A stretch of 64,000 nt of DNA from DASYLJ01 sp964404165 (GTDB taxonomy: Bacteria > Desulfobacterota > Binatia > DP-6): assembly GCA_964404165.1 (NCBI GenBank), contig CAYOIZ010000035.1:3744-67743 (forward strand), given 5' to 3'. Shown in pieces: positions 16,560-26,117 of the stretch. A program made the position numbers and the translations under genes. Under the pieces are notes generated by a model that did not search any database, was not told where the DNA came from, and saw only the letters and a list, made by a program, of their open reading frames with translations. Each line of letters starts with the position of its first letter. Position 1 is the stretch's first letter.

Positions 16560-19500
16560 CTAGCTGCCGCAACTCAAGCGGCGACCGCTGCCACTGCAGG
16601 GGATGGCCACGGTGCCGCCCTCGTCGCCGACGTCGACGCGTACGGTGAATGGCGGTTCCAGGATCACCTGGCCATTGTCGTCCGTCGAGCGGACGCCGGA
16701 CGCGAAGCTCAGGTCGAAGGGGGCGGTGCGGAACGTCAGCTTCATCTGCCCGTTGCGGCTGACCTTCACCTTGAGCGACTTCACCTGGGCGCGCTCGGGC
16801 GCGCCGGGCTTCAAGACCAGCGCACGGCCGCGCACCTCGATCGAGCCGACCGGGACGTTCGCGGCGAACAGCGTCCCCTTGGTATCGGCGACGGCGACCT
16901 GGATGGCGGCCCGCGTCGGCTTCGGGCCCTTCTTGCCCCTGGTGGTGGCCGCCACGGATGCCCGCGGCAGACCGAGCGCGGGGTCGAGGGTCCCCCGAAC
17001 GGCGATGCGGTCGCGCGGTACGAGGCTCGCGGCGTCGTCTTTGGGCGGCGCGCCGCGACGGACGGTGATGCCCGCGTCGAGGCTCGTGGGCGCGGCGAGG
17101 AAGATCGCGCTTCGCGCGTTGCCGCCGCCGACGGTGCCGATGAAGGCGAGCTGATCGCGCGCGTTCATCGACGAGTTCTGGTTCAGGCTGAGGAGGCGAC
17201 CGCCGATGGCGGCCGCCGCACCCTCGCCGACGCGGAGATAGGTACCGAGACCGCCCGGCGTGGCGAGCAGGAAGCCGGCGGTGCCGCCGCTGAACGGCTC
17301 GTAGCTGGCGCGGAAGACGACGTGGCCGTTGCTGCTCACGGCGGGTCGACCGATGCTGCGCAGCTTGCCGCCGTTCGGACCGAGCTGCCCCGTCTCGACG
17401 ATGGTGCTGAAGGTGGTGCCGGTACGACGGATGATGGCGCCGACCTCACCCGCGTTGGGCCGCCGGATCTTGCCCGGAAACGTGATCGCACCCGAGTCGT
17501 CCTGCTCCGGCCGCCCGGACAGCGCCGTCAGCATCATGCCTCCGAGATCGTCGCCCTCGACGGCGAACGGCGTGACTCCCGAGGCGTCGGCCAGGAACAT
17601 GCCGTTGCGGCGCTCGATGACGGCACCGAGGGAGGCGCGGAATGCGACGCGATCGGTCGACACGGTCGGATCGCGGAAGCGCAGGAACGGGTCGGGCGTC
17701 CCGGAGTTGCCCTTCGGATCGTCAGGAAGCGCCGGGTCGGCAACCGCGAGCAGGTGGATGCCGGTGGCGTCTGCCAAGAAGAGCCCGTCTTCCTTCAGCG
17801 TCGGCAGGAAGATCGGATCGAGGGGGTCGAGATATTCGATGTTGGCGCGGAAGGCGACCGCACCGGAATCGCCCATGGCCGGATTCGGGGCGACCTTGCG
17901 GAAGACGGCGCCGGGACGTGAGGGATCGGCGGGCATGATGACGTCGCCCGGCATCGCTATGGCACGCAGGCCGGCGGCCGAAGCCGTGAAGATGCCGCGG
18001 CGGGCGGTGGTGTTCTCGCCATTCTCGTCGGCGACGGGGACCAGCGCACCGAACGCGATGTCGCCCGCGGCATTCAGGCTGGGCTCTCCCACGAGGTCGA
18101 GGATCGGCGGGCCGCCCGGCAGCGGCGCGGCATCGCGCAGCCGGACCAGCGCGCTGAGCGCGCCATCGCGGAAGCGGAAGATACCTAGGCCGGGGCCACG
18201 GGCCACGAAGCTCTTGAACACGACGTCGCCGCGGTCGTTCAGGTGCGGCTGGAAGAAGGGAGGTCCGCCGAAGAAGCCCTGGGTCGGGGCCGGCGCGGCG
18301 TCGCCGATGAGGACGACCGATCCGGCGCCCTCGAGCGGCTGATAGATCAGGGCCTGTGCGCTGGTGGCACCGGCGAGCCGCGCGCTGAAGACAAGGCTCC
18401 CCGCCGCGTCGACGACCGGTGCCGAGGTGGCGAGCAGGTAGGTTCCGCCCGCCGGCGACGTGTCGGGGGAGCTGCCGCCGAGCTCGACCAGGGTGTCGGG
18501 CTCGGTATCGAGCGGCCCGGAGCGCAGGATCATCTCGCTGCTGCCGCCATTGAGCGAGCCGAAGAAGACCACGCTGCCGTCGGGGGCGAGCGCCGGCGCG
18601 GTCGCCGCGGATCCGACGGTGGGCGACAGCCGCGTACCGGTGATCCGTCCGTTGCCGAGGATGGGCTGGCCCGGGTAGCCGACCATGAATGTCATGCCGG
18701 CATGGTAGACGAGCACGCCGGGGCTGCCGTCGAGGTCGTCGAGGCTGGCGTTGTCGGAGCCGTCGAAGAAGGGATCGACAGTGAAGGCGATGTCGCCCTG
18801 GTCGTTCATGACGACGGTGTCGCCGAAGCCACCGGCGGAGAGCGGCTGGTCGTTCGGGAACCCGGCGTCGGCGCGCGTCGGGATGATGCCGTCGCGCACG
18901 CGCAGCACCGGCACGCCGTTCTCGAGGACGAAGATGCCGTCGAGCGTGTTGGCGCCGTCGACGAAGCCGCGGAAGGCGAGGCCACCGCTGCCGTTGAGCG
19001 CCGGCGGCCCGAGAATCTGGAACGTCCCGCCGTCGTACGCGTCGCCGAGCCGTACGACGGGTGCCAACGATCCGCCCGCCGGCCGACGGAAGATGGCACC
19101 GCCGGCGGGACGACCCGAGGAGATGTCGACGGTGGCGGCGACGAAGGCCACGTCGCCGGCGTCGTTCAGCGCAGGCGTGCGCTCCGGGACGTCGATGCTG
19201 GTGGCGTCGGTGAAGAGGTTGATGAGGCTCGTGAGGTCGAGGATGCCGATGCCGGTGTCGAGGTCCGGCGGCGCGACGGCCGTCAGCGTGCTGCCGGAGA
19301 ACAGGAACACGCCCGCCGGCGTGGGCGCCAGGAAATCGCGCTTCTTGTCCTCGGGCGGCGTGACGACGGCGGCGAAGGCCACGTCGCCCTGCGCGTTCAC
19401 GGTGGGACGGCCGATGAACTGCTTCAGACGACCGATGTCGGCCGTCACCTGCTGGCCCAGGCTGGCGGCCACCCGGCGCTCGCGGGTGACCAGGTTGGTG

Positions 19501-19739
19501 ACCACGATCTGTTCGTTGGTGCTGCCGTCGGCCACCAGGGAGCGGAAGGCCACCCACCCGTTGCCCGCGGCCGAGGGCGTGCCGGTGAAGCTTGGGCCCG
19601 CGAAGACGCCGCCACCTGGGGCTTCGTCGCCGAGGGCGGCAACCTTCACCTTCGAAGCGGCGACGACGAGGCTGGGAAGCGCGAGGAGCGCCGCCAGCAG
19701 CGCCAGCGAGCGGACGGTATGCAGGACGCGGGGTGCCAC
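16560..19739 (-). CDS. Giant exported protein of tandem NxxGxxAF-type repeats
   Basis: A 1059-residue protein with a signal peptide (residues 1-27). The body contains at least ten copies of a beta-strand repeat around NxxGDVAF, for example NAQGDVAF, NDAGDVAF, NDQGDIAF, NDRGDVVF and NAAGDIAF. Each is about 60-80 residues from the next and often precedes a GIF or GVFLF strand. This is the pattern of the NxxGxxAF tandem-repeat surface proteins and suggests a beta-propeller or long solenoid. The C-terminal 200 residues differ (KVKVSRNGQMKLTFRT, ending CSGSGRRLSCGS) and carry four Cys. It is probably a secreted or cell-surface protein; no catalytic motif was seen. Confidence 0.72.
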   Translation of the reverse strand: MAPRVLHTVRSLALLAALLALPSLVVAASKVKVAALGDEAPGGGVFAGPSFTGTPSAAGNGWVAFRSLVADGSTNEQIVVTNLVTRERRVAASLGQQVTADIGRLKQFIGRPTVNAQGDVAFAAVVTPPEDKKRDFLAPTPAGVFLFSGSTLTAVAPPDLDTGIGILDLTSLINLFTDATSIDVPERTPALNDAGDVAFVAATVDISSGRPAGGAIFRRPAGGSLAPVVRLGDAYDGGTFQILGPPALNGSGGLAFRGFVDGANTLDGIFVLENGVPVLRVRDGIIPTRADAGFPNDQPLSAGGFGDTVVMNDQGDIAFTVDPFFDGSDNASLDDLDGSPGVLVYHAGMTFMVGYPGQPILGNGRITGTRLSPTVGSAATAPALAPDGSVVFFGSLNGGSSEMILRSGPLDTEPDTLVELGGSSPDTSPAGGTYLLATSAPVVDAAGSLVFSARLAGATSAQALIYQPLEGAGSVVLIGDAAPAPTQGFFGGPPFFQPHLNDRGDVVFKSFVARGPGLGIFRFRDGALSALVRLRDAAPLPGGPPILDLVGEPSLNAAGDIAFGALVPVADENGENTTARRGIFTASAAGLRAIAMPGDVIMPADPSRPGAVFRKVAPNPAMGDSGAVAFRANIEYLDPLDPIFLPTLKEDGLFLADATGIHLLAVADPALPDDPKGNSGTPDPFLRFRDPTVSTDRVAFRASLGAVIERRNGMFLADASGVTPFAVEGDDLGGMMLTALSGRPEQDDSGAITFPGKIRRPNAGEVGAIIRRTGTTFSTIVETGQLGPNGGKLRSIGRPAVSSNGHVVFRASYEPFSGGTAGFLLATPGGLGTYLRVGEGAAAAIGGRLLSLNQNSSMNARDQLAFIGTVGGGNARSAIFLAAPTSLDAGITVRRGAPPKDDAASLVPRDRIAVRGTLDPALGLPRASVAATTRGKKGPKPTRAAIQVAVADTKGTLFAANVPVGSIEVRGRALVLKPGAPERAQVKSLKVKVSRNGQMKLTFRTAPFDLSFASGVRSTDDNGQVILEPPFTVRVDVGDEGGTVAIPCSGSGRRLSCGS

Positions 19740-19863
19740 AGGGAGCAGTTAAGCAGCAATGCCGGTGCCCGGGGAAGACTTTGATTCGTCACGCGATTCT
19801 CTTCACTTGCCGGTGCGCGCCTGCATGACTCTGGCGCGGATGCACGGACACTGCCCAGGGGGC

Positions 19864-21381
19864 TCAGTACCCCCCCAGCTCGCACCAGCCGGCGGTGCGG
19901 GGGTCGTCCTCCAGCTGGATGGCCGCATACAGCAGGCGCACGGCAGGGCTGGTCCCGCCGCGGACCACCGGCAGGCGGTGCAGTGCCGTTCCCTTCAGGA
20001 TGAGCAACCGGCCACTGTCCGTGGCCACCCGCAGGTGCAGCGTGCGCAGCGGCTCGTGGCCGCTCCCGATATCGACCTCCGCGCTCGCGATCGGGTGTCG
20101 ACCGGTGCCGTCGTGCAGGACACCAGCAACGCTGCCGTCGTCGAGCCCGACGGTGAGGGCGAGCGAGCCGCCGCCGGGAAGGCGGAGCGCGGCGCGCGCG
20201 CGGGGCCAGACCTGCGGCGACGTGCCTTCGACGGCGAAGCCGCTGCCGTGGATCGGGAGATGCCGTCCGTCGAGCGTGGCGTCGCCCGCCACCCGTCCGA
20301 AGCCGGTGCCGATGGCGACGTCGTCGGCGACGAAGCGGAGGTCGAGCGCGGCGTCCTGCACGAGCCCAGCGCCCCCGAGACCGTGTTCGAGATCGACGAA
20401 CGGCCTCGTATCGGGGAAGCGCACCATCGGCCCGCGAAAGCGGACCTGGGCGGCGCCGGGCGCCATCATGAGGCCGGCGACCTCGTTCGTCGCCGCGTGA
20501 CCGACCCGCTCGCCGGTGAAGAGGATCAGGCCGCCGTCGGGCGGAAAGAGCAGCAGGCGTCCACCGATCGCGTCGAGGGTCGCGAGCCCGCAGACGTTGC
20601 CGGCGACGAACTCGAGCGTGCGGCGCTCACTCGACGGTGGTACGGGAGGCACCCGAACGTCGGCCACTCGTACCGGAGGCCCTCCGTGGAGCGCGGGTAG
20701 CGCCTCGACACAGGCATCGATCAGGCGGCGTCGCCACGCCCCTGGCCAGCGGAGCGGAATGGAGAGCTCGAGCTGCATCGCGTCGCACCCGACGCCGAGC
20801 GCGGCCAGCTCGCGCACCAACGGTCGCGGATCGTTTCGATGCCGTGGTGTGAACAGCTGGATGAGGTTCTCTCGCGCGCGTGCCGGATAGCGGGCGCCCA
20901 CCGTCGCCGCGATGCCACGTGTCGCGCAGCCGTGATGAAGGGCCGCGACACCTCCTGCGGCGAACGCGGGCGAGACCGCGGCATGTGGACCGACGCGCAA
21001 CGGATCACTGTCGGTCGTGCAGCCGAGGCCGAGATCGATCGCCGGCTGGACGACGTTCCAGCCGTGTACCGTGAGCACCGTGGCGCGTCCGTGCCGATCG
21101 AGCGCGGCCCGCACCAGCGCCAGCAGCTGCTCCAGGAACTCCGGCAGCCGGTCGTGCACCGCCGTCAGGCGGTTCAGATCGACGTCGTTGCGGTCGAGAT
21201 CGTCGTTGACGAGCGTGGCGGCACCCGTCGCTGCCGCGAGCTCGTCCGTGAGCGCGGCGGTGTGCAGGTCGTTCATCTTGAGCGGGGCGCTGCCCCACGG
21301 CCGGCGGACCGGATCGCGCCGTCCGCCGTGCGGCGCCACGAGCACCAACGACGTGCGGCCTGGGGTCGCCGTGACCGACAC
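19864..21381 (-). CDS. N-formylglutamate amidohydrolase-like protein with an additional C-terminal domain
   Basis: A 505-residue protein taken from the GTG at 21381; an upstream ATG at 21495 would overlap the divergent phosphodiesterase gene. The first 250 residues carry APHGG (His18), NDLHTAALTDEL, DRNDVDLNR and VLTVHGWN. These resemble the zinc site and DLNR motif of the N-formylglutamate amidohydrolase fold. The second half (about 300-505) is a beta-rich domain with GLATLDAIGGRLLLFPP and VDLEHGLGGAGL that I cannot name. Hydrolysis of an amide or formyl compound is possible. The similarity is partial, so the fold call is tentative. Confidence 0.5.
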   Translation of the reverse strand: MSVTATPGRTSLVLVAPHGGRRDPVRRPWGSAPLKMNDLHTAALTDELAAATGAATLVNDDLDRNDVDLNRLTAVHDRLPEFLEQLLALVRAALDRHGRATVLTVHGWNVVQPAIDLGLGCTTDSDPLRVGPHAAVSPAFAAGGVAALHHGCATRGIAATVGARYPARARENLIQLFTPRHRNDPRPLVRELAALGVGCDAMQLELSIPLRWPGAWRRRLIDACVEALPALHGGPPVRVADVRVPPVPPSSERRTLEFVAGNVCGLATLDAIGGRLLLFPPDGGLILFTGERVGHAATNEVAGLMMAPGAAQVRFRGPMVRFPDTRPFVDLEHGLGGAGLVQDAALDLRFVADDVAIGTGFGRVAGDATLDGRHLPIHGSGFAVEGTSPQVWPRARAALRLPGGGSLALTVGLDDGSVAGVLHDGTGRHPIASAEVDIGSGHEPLRTLHLRVATDSGRLLILKGTALHRLPVVRGGTSPAVRLLYAAIQLEDDPRTAGWCELGGY

Positions 21382-21428
21382 GGGTGGTGTGTAGCGTCTG
21401 GGCCCGGCCCGGTCTACATCCCGTCGCC

Positions 21429-22721
21429 ATGGCTCGGCGTGCCCTGGTGCTCCTCCTGCTGATGCTCGCCCCGGCGACGGGTGCCGAGCGCGCACACGTC
21501 TACCTGATCGTGGTCGATGGCCTCGACGCGGGGTTCGTCACCCGCGAGCTGATGCCCGTGCTCTTCACCGAAGGGCCACCGCACACGATCCGCGCCACCA
21601 TGCCGACCCGGACCAATCCGAGCCACGTCTCCCTGCTGAGCGGCGTCTATCCCGATGCGCACGGCGTCACCGGCAATACCTATTGGAACCGCGTGGCCGG
21701 GGATCCGCCGGCCAAGACCGACGCCCCGACGCTCATCGAGGTCGAGACGCTGTTCACGGTCGCCGAGACCACCTCGCCGCCGTTGGCGACCATGGGCGTC
21801 TTCGGCAAGCCCAAGCTGGGGCGGCTGTTCGCGGCCGTCCCAGGGCGGCAGCGCGCGCCGGACGTCCACTGGACGCCCGAGCCGGGTGCGTCCGGCGTCG
21901 ATCCGATCACCCACTATGCCGACGACGCGACGACGATGGACGCGCTGCTGCGGCTCACCGCCGAGCGCGAGCCGGACCTCGCGGGGGTGAATCTCGCCGA
22001 CGTCGATCGCACGGCACACGGAGTCGGTCCCGACGATCCGCGACGCACCCAGGCGGTGCGCGCCGCGAATGCGGCGCTGGTGCGCTTCGTCGACGCCCTC
22101 CACGCGCAGGGACGATGGGACCGGTCGATCGTCTTCGTCACCGCCGACCATGGCTTCGACGAGGTGGCTCCGTCGTCGGCGGTGCCGCACCCCGAGGTGG
22201 ACCTGGCGACGGTGCTGTCGCGCGCAGGCGTACGGGGCGTGGTCGTCGCCACCGACGGCGGCGTCGCGCACCTCTACGCGGCGACGCAGCCGCCGGACAC
22301 CGTGACGCTGGCGCGCGCCGCCGACGTCGTGCGCGACACGCCCGGCGTCACGGAGGTGCTGGCGCGCATCCCCGTGCCGGGGGTCGCGCTGCTCGCCACT
22401 GCACATCCCGACTGGCACCTCGACAACCCGCGCACCGGCGAGCTGCTCGCGGTCGCGGCGCCGGGCCACCAGTTCGTCGACGCCGACGAGATCCGCCTGC
22501 GTGGCAACCACGGCTCGCCGCGCGAGCTGCGCATTCCGCTGGCGGTCCTCGGTGGCCATCCGTCGCGTGCCGACGTCGTGGCCGGCGACGACACGTCGCT
22601 CGCCGACGTCGGTGCCACTGCCGCGGCTCTGCTGGGCCTGCGCCCGCCGCGACGCGTGGACGGATCACCGGTGCCCGCGCACGAGGCGGGCCGCTCACTC
22701 CTGCGTCAGAGCCCGCACTGA
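21429..22721 (+). CDS. Secreted alkaline phosphatase-superfamily phosphodiesterase
   Basis: A 430-residue protein with a signal peptide (residues 1-17, LLLLMLAPATGAE). It shows the two-metal active site of the nucleotide pyrophosphatase/phosphodiesterase group: VDGLD for the first metal aspartate, the nucleophile Thr in PTRTNPSH, GVTGNTYWN, DVDRTAHGVG, and VTADHGFDE. It should hydrolyse phosphodiester or phosphate ester bonds outside the cytoplasm. I chose the ATG at 21429 over one 45 bases upstream because it begins the signal peptide. Its 3' end overlaps the amidotransferase gene by 16 bases on the opposite strand. Confidence 0.85.
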   Translation: MARRALVLLLLMLAPATGAERAHVYLIVVDGLDAGFVTRELMPVLFTEGPPHTIRATMPTRTNPSHVSLLSGVYPDAHGVTGNTYWNRVAGDPPAKTDAPTLIEVETLFTVAETTSPPLATMGVFGKPKLGRLFAAVPGRQRAPDVHWTPEPGASGVDPITHYADDATTMDALLRLTAEREPDLAGVNLADVDRTAHGVGPDDPRRTQAVRAANAALVRFVDALHAQGRWDRSIVFVTADHGFDEVAPSSAVPHPEVDLATVLSRAGVRGVVVATDGGVAHLYAATQPPDTVTLARAADVVRDTPGVTEVLARIPVPGVALLATAHPDWHLDNPRTGELLAVAAPGHQFVDADEIRLRGNHGSPRELRIPLAVLGGHPSRADVVAGDDTSLADVGATAAALLGLRPPRRVDGSPVPAHEAGRSLLRQSPH

Positions 22722-23461
22722 CGGAAGAAGCCCGAGAACAGCTCGTGCCCGATGTCGGTGACGTCCTGCACGTGCTGCGCGGAGTCGGCCATGAGCTGCT
22801 TCGGGTCGACGCCGGCCTCGACGATGTACTTCTGCGACTCGGGCTCGGTGCACAGGCGCTGGATGATGGCCTCGGTGAATTCGAGGTGGAACTGGAAGCC
22901 GTAGACGAGCTCGCCGAACGAGAACGCCTGCTGCTCGAAGAGCGGCGTCGACGCCAGGTTCGAGGCGTCGGGTGGCAGCTCGTAGGTGTCGCCGTGCATG
23001 TGGAAGACGTCGAGCGTGTCGGTGACGTTGGCGCCGACGAAGAGGGGATCGTCCTTGCCATCGTCGGTGAGCTGGATGGGGCCCCAGCCGACCTCGCGGC
23101 GCTCGCCCTTGTACACGCGCGCGCCGAGCGCCTGCGCGATGAGCTGTGCGCCCAGGCAGACGCCGAGCACCGGACGTCCGGCGGAGATGCACCGTTCGAT
23201 CAGCGCGGTCTCGGCCGCGAGGTATGGATGGCGCTCGGTCTCGTACGCCGCCATGGGACCGCCCAGGACGACGAGGCCACCGATGCCGCGCAGGTCGCGG
23301 GGCAGGGCGTCGCCGCGGGGCGGGTCGAGATAGCGATGATGCACCCCGAAGTCCCGGAGCACGTTCGTGAGCAGGCCCAACCCTTCTGCCTGCGCATGAC
23401 GCAGGACGATCCAGGAAGTTCCCTCGCCCGAGGCGTCCGCGTCCTCACCCCGCCGTACCAT
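22706..23461 (-). CDS. Class I glutamine amidotransferase
   Basis: A 251-residue stand-alone amidotransferase of the GMP synthase-like group. Its catalytic triad is visible: Cys in GVCLGAQLIAQALG (about residue 101), and His and Glu in FQFHLEFTE (about residues 190-192). GGLVVLGGPMAAYE forms the oxyanion strand. It would release ammonia from glutamine or, as in some relatives, act on gamma-glutamyl compounds. The ATG at 23461 is chosen because the protein then begins just before the conserved first strand (SWIVLRHAQAEG). It diverges from phoB. Confidence 0.87.
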   Translation of the reverse strand: MVRRGEDADASGEGTSWIVLRHAQAEGLGLLTNVLRDFGVHHRYLDPPRGDALPRDLRGIGGLVVLGGPMAAYETERHPYLAAETALIERCISAGRPVLGVCLGAQLIAQALGARVYKGERREVGWGPIQLTDDGKDDPLFVGANVTDTLDVFHMHGDTYELPPDASNLASTPLFEQQAFSFGELVYGFQFHLEFTEAIIQRLCTEPESQKYIVEAGVDPKQLMADSAQHVQDVTDIGHELFSGFFRQCGL

Positions 23462-23623
23462 GCGTACTCCATTCCCCAAGCCTGCGGTGACAGTCAAGGC
23501 GTGGAATGCGATAGCCCGCCCTTGCCCGGTCGCGTTTCGACCGCTACCTTCGCCGCGCCGATGTTCATGGCGCGGTAACGCGGCCGTCATGGGGGCGGCG
23601 TAGGGTCGCCGGCGAGCAACACC

Positions 23624-24340
23624 ATGGCAGTGAAGCGCACCATACTGGTCGTCGAGGACGAGAAAGACATCCGCGAGCTCGTCCGCTTCCATCTGGCCCA
23701 GGAGGGCTATGCGGTTCGGGAAGCCGACTCCGGCGAGAGCGCCCTGGCACAGGTGGCCACCGAGCGACCCGCCCTGGTCGTGCTCGACATCATGCTGCCC
23801 GGCACCGATGGGCTCGAGGTGTGCCGGCGGCTGCGCAGCGCCGAGGCCACGCACAACATTCCCATCATCATGCTCACCGCCCGTGCTGGCGAGGTCGACC
23901 GGGTCATCGGCCTCGAGATGGGTGCCGACGACTACCTCACCAAGCCGTTCAGCCCGCGTGAGCTGGTGGCCCGCGTCAAGGCCGTGCTGCGACGAACCCA
24001 CGGTGAAGAGGTGCCGCTGCCCCATGAAGTCTTCGAGAAGGGGCGGCTCCGCCTCGACTTCGACACCTACGAGGTCTTCATCCGTGGTGAGGCGGCCAAC
24101 CTCTCGCTGCGCGAGTTCGAGCTGCTCAAGTTCTTCGTGCGCAATCCCTACCGCGTGTACGACCGTCTCCAGCTGCTGGATCTGGTGTGGGGCCAGGACG
24201 TCCACGTCGAACCCCGGACGGTCGACGTGCACATCCGCCGCCTGCGCAAGCGCATAGAGCGCGATGACGCCAACCCGGATCTCATCCTCACCGTCCGTGG
24301 CGTTGGATACAAGTTCAACCCCGACGCGCTGGAGTCCTAG
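23624..24340 (+). CDS. phoB: Phosphate regulon response regulator PhoB
   Basis: A 238-residue OmpR/PhoB-family regulator. The receiver domain has the acidic pocket (VVEDEKD), the phospho-acceptor Asp in VVLDIMLPG near residue 54, the Thr of MLTAR and the Lys of LTKPFSPREL. The C-terminal winged helix shows LSLREFELLKFF and TVDVHIRRLRKRI. It binds Pho boxes when phosphorylated. It overlaps the phoR reading frame at its 3' end and faces the pst operon, so assignment to phosphate control is strong. Confidence 0.93.
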   Translation: MAVKRTILVVEDEKDIRELVRFHLAQEGYAVREADSGESALAQVATERPALVVLDIMLPGTDGLEVCRRLRSAEATHNIPIIMLTARAGEVDRVIGLEMGADDYLTKPFSPRELVARVKAVLRRTHGEEVPLPHEVFEKGRLRLDFDTYEVFIRGEAANLSLREFELLKFFVRNPYRVYDRLQLLDLVWGQDVHVEPRTVDVHIRRLRKRIERDDANPDLILTVRGVGYKFNPDALES

Positions 24341-26117
24341 GCTCGTCCTCCAGTACCTCGCGCCCACGCTGGCCGCTCTGGCCGGCGTGCTGGCGGTGGC
24401 GATCCCGTACGTCTCGAGCACGCTCGCGACGCATCAGATGGAGACGCTGGGCGCGCGACTGCGCGCCGAGTCGCGGCTCGTCGGGCAGATCATCCCATGG
24501 ACGGGTGGAAACGAGCTCGCCGACGCGTGCGCGCGGCTGTCGGCCGATCTGAACGTCCGCGTCACGGTGATGGATGCCGACGGGGTGGTCGTCTGCGAGT
24601 CGTCGCGTTCGCCCGTCGGGCTCGAGAATCATGCCGATCGCGCCGAGGTCCGCGAGGCGCTCGCGACCGGCACCGGGAGCGCGATCCGGCAGAGCGCCAC
24701 GACCGGGGAGCGCCTGATGTACGCCGCGACGCGCGAGGCGCGCGGCGGCGAGGTGCGGGTGGTGCGCATCGCGATGCCGCTCACCGCCGTCGAAGAGAAC
24801 ATCGCGCACGTCCGCGGCCTGGTGCTCTTCGGGCTGCTGATGGGGTCGGTGCTCGGGCTCGCGGCCGCGCTGGCGCTGTCACGCCGCATGTTGCGACGCA
24901 TCCAGCGTCTCGTGACCTTTGCCGGCAAGCTGGCGGCGGGCGAGCCGCCGCCGTACATCGCACCGGAGCGCCGCGACGCCCTCGGGTTGCTCGAGGCCCA
25001 GCTCGGCGACATGGCGCGCAGCGTGGCGGGCACGATCGCCGAGCTGCGGGTCGAGCAGGAACGACTCGAGGCGATCCTGCGCGGCATGGTCGAGGGCGTC
25101 CTCGTCACCGACCTCGCCGGCGGCGTCGTGCTCATGAACGCGCGCTCGCGCGAGCTGCTGGCGGTCCCCGTCGAGGTGGATACGCGCGGTCGTCCCCTGG
25201 TCGAGCTGACGCGCGATCCCGCGCTCGGCGAGGTGGTGCGGGAGCTGGCGGCGGGCGCGGCGATCGCGTCGCGGGACGTCACGCTCGCCGGCGGCAACGG
25301 GCCGACGCTGCAGGTGAACGCGGCGCGCCTGCGCGGTGCCGACGGCGAGTCGTTCGGCTACGTGCTCGTCCTGCACGACGTCACCGAGCTGCGCCGGCTC
25401 GAGGTCATCCGGCGCGACTTCGTCGCCAACGTGTCGCACGAGCTGCGCACGCCGCTCACGGCCATCAAGGGCTACGCCGAGACCCTCCTCGGTGCCGCCG
25501 GCGACGACCGTGAGACGGCGCGCCGGTTCCTCGCCGTCATCGACCGGCACTCGGAGCGGCTCGGCCGGCTCATCAACGACCTGCTGGCGCTCTCCGATCT
25601 CGAGCTCGGTCGCACGCCGTTGCGGTTGACCCCCGTGGCCGTCGGGCCCGCGGTCGACGACGTGCTCCAGATCTTCGCGGAGTCGGTGGCGCGCAAGGGC
25701 GTCCGTGTCGCGGCGCAGGTGGCGCCCGGGCTGCCACCCGTGCACGCCGACGGGGATCGCCTCCGCCAGGTGCTGATCAACCTGGTGGACAACGCCATCA
25801 AGTACACGCCGGAAGGCGGACAGGTGCTGGTCCGCGCGGTGCCCGCGACGGGCACGGAACACGCCGGCATGGTCGAGATCGCCATCGAGGATTCCGGCAT
25901 CGGCATCCCGGCGCAGGACCTGCCGCGCCTCACCGAGCGCTTCTTCCGCGTCGACAAGGCGCGCTCACGCGAGCTCGGCGGCACCGGCCTCGGCCTGGCC
26001 ATCGTGAAGCACATCGTCCAGGCCCACGGCGGCTCGCTGTCGATCAGCAGCGCCCTCGGCCAGGGCACGACGGTGCGCGTGATCTTCCCCGCCGCCGACG
26101 GCGCGGTCCGCCGCTAG
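24264..26117 (+). CDS. phoR: Phosphate regulon sensor histidine kinase PhoR
   Basis: Up to 617 residues. It has two membrane segments (near residues 30-50 and 190-210) flanking a periplasmic sensor, a HAMP-like linker, a PAS domain (RLEAILRGMVEGVLVTD), and the HisKA box FVANVSHELRTPLTAIKGY (His near residue 392). The ATP-binding boxes are NLVDNAIKYTPEGG, DSGIGIP and GGTGLGLAIVKHIV. The periplasmic loop of about 130 residues is larger than in enteric PhoR. The start is uncertain: ATG 24264 lies inside phoB, and GTG 24297 is an alternative. Its stop overlaps the phoU stop by four bases. Confidence 0.9.
   Translation: MTPTRISSSPSVALDTSSTPTRWSPRLVLQYLAPTLAALAGVLAVAIPYVSSTLATHQMETLGARLRAESRLVGQIIPWTGGNELADACARLSADLNVRVTVMDADGVVVCESSRSPVGLENHADRAEVREALATGTGSAIRQSATTGERLMYAATREARGGEVRVVRIAMPLTAVEENIAHVRGLVLFGLLMGSVLGLAAALALSRRMLRRIQRLVTFAGKLAAGEPPPYIAPERRDALGLLEAQLGDMARSVAGTIAELRVEQERLEAILRGMVEGVLVTDLAGGVVLMNARSRELLAVPVEVDTRGRPLVELTRDPALGEVVRELAAGAAIASRDVTLAGGNGPTLQVNAARLRGADGESFGYVLVLHDVTELRRLEVIRRDFVANVSHELRTPLTAIKGYAETLLGAAGDDRETARRFLAVIDRHSERLGRLINDLLALSDLELGRTPLRLTPVAVGPAVDDVLQIFAESVARKGVRVAAQVAPGLPPVHADGDRLRQVLINLVDNAIKYTPEGGQVLVRAVPATGTEHAGMVEIAIEDSGIGIPAQDLPRLTERFFRVDKARSRELGGTGLGLAIVKHIVQAHGGSLSISSALGQGTTVRVIFPAADGAVRR

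Noticed and set aside
18243..19784. A 513-codon plus-strand frame opposite the NxxGxxAF protein
   Set aside because: Arg/Ala/Glu-rich shadow with no motif, while the minus strand encodes a signal peptide and repeats.
23462..23623. A Pho box before phoB
   Set aside because: Only one CTGTCA-like half-site (within 23488-23497, minus strand) is visible, without an 11-bp partner.
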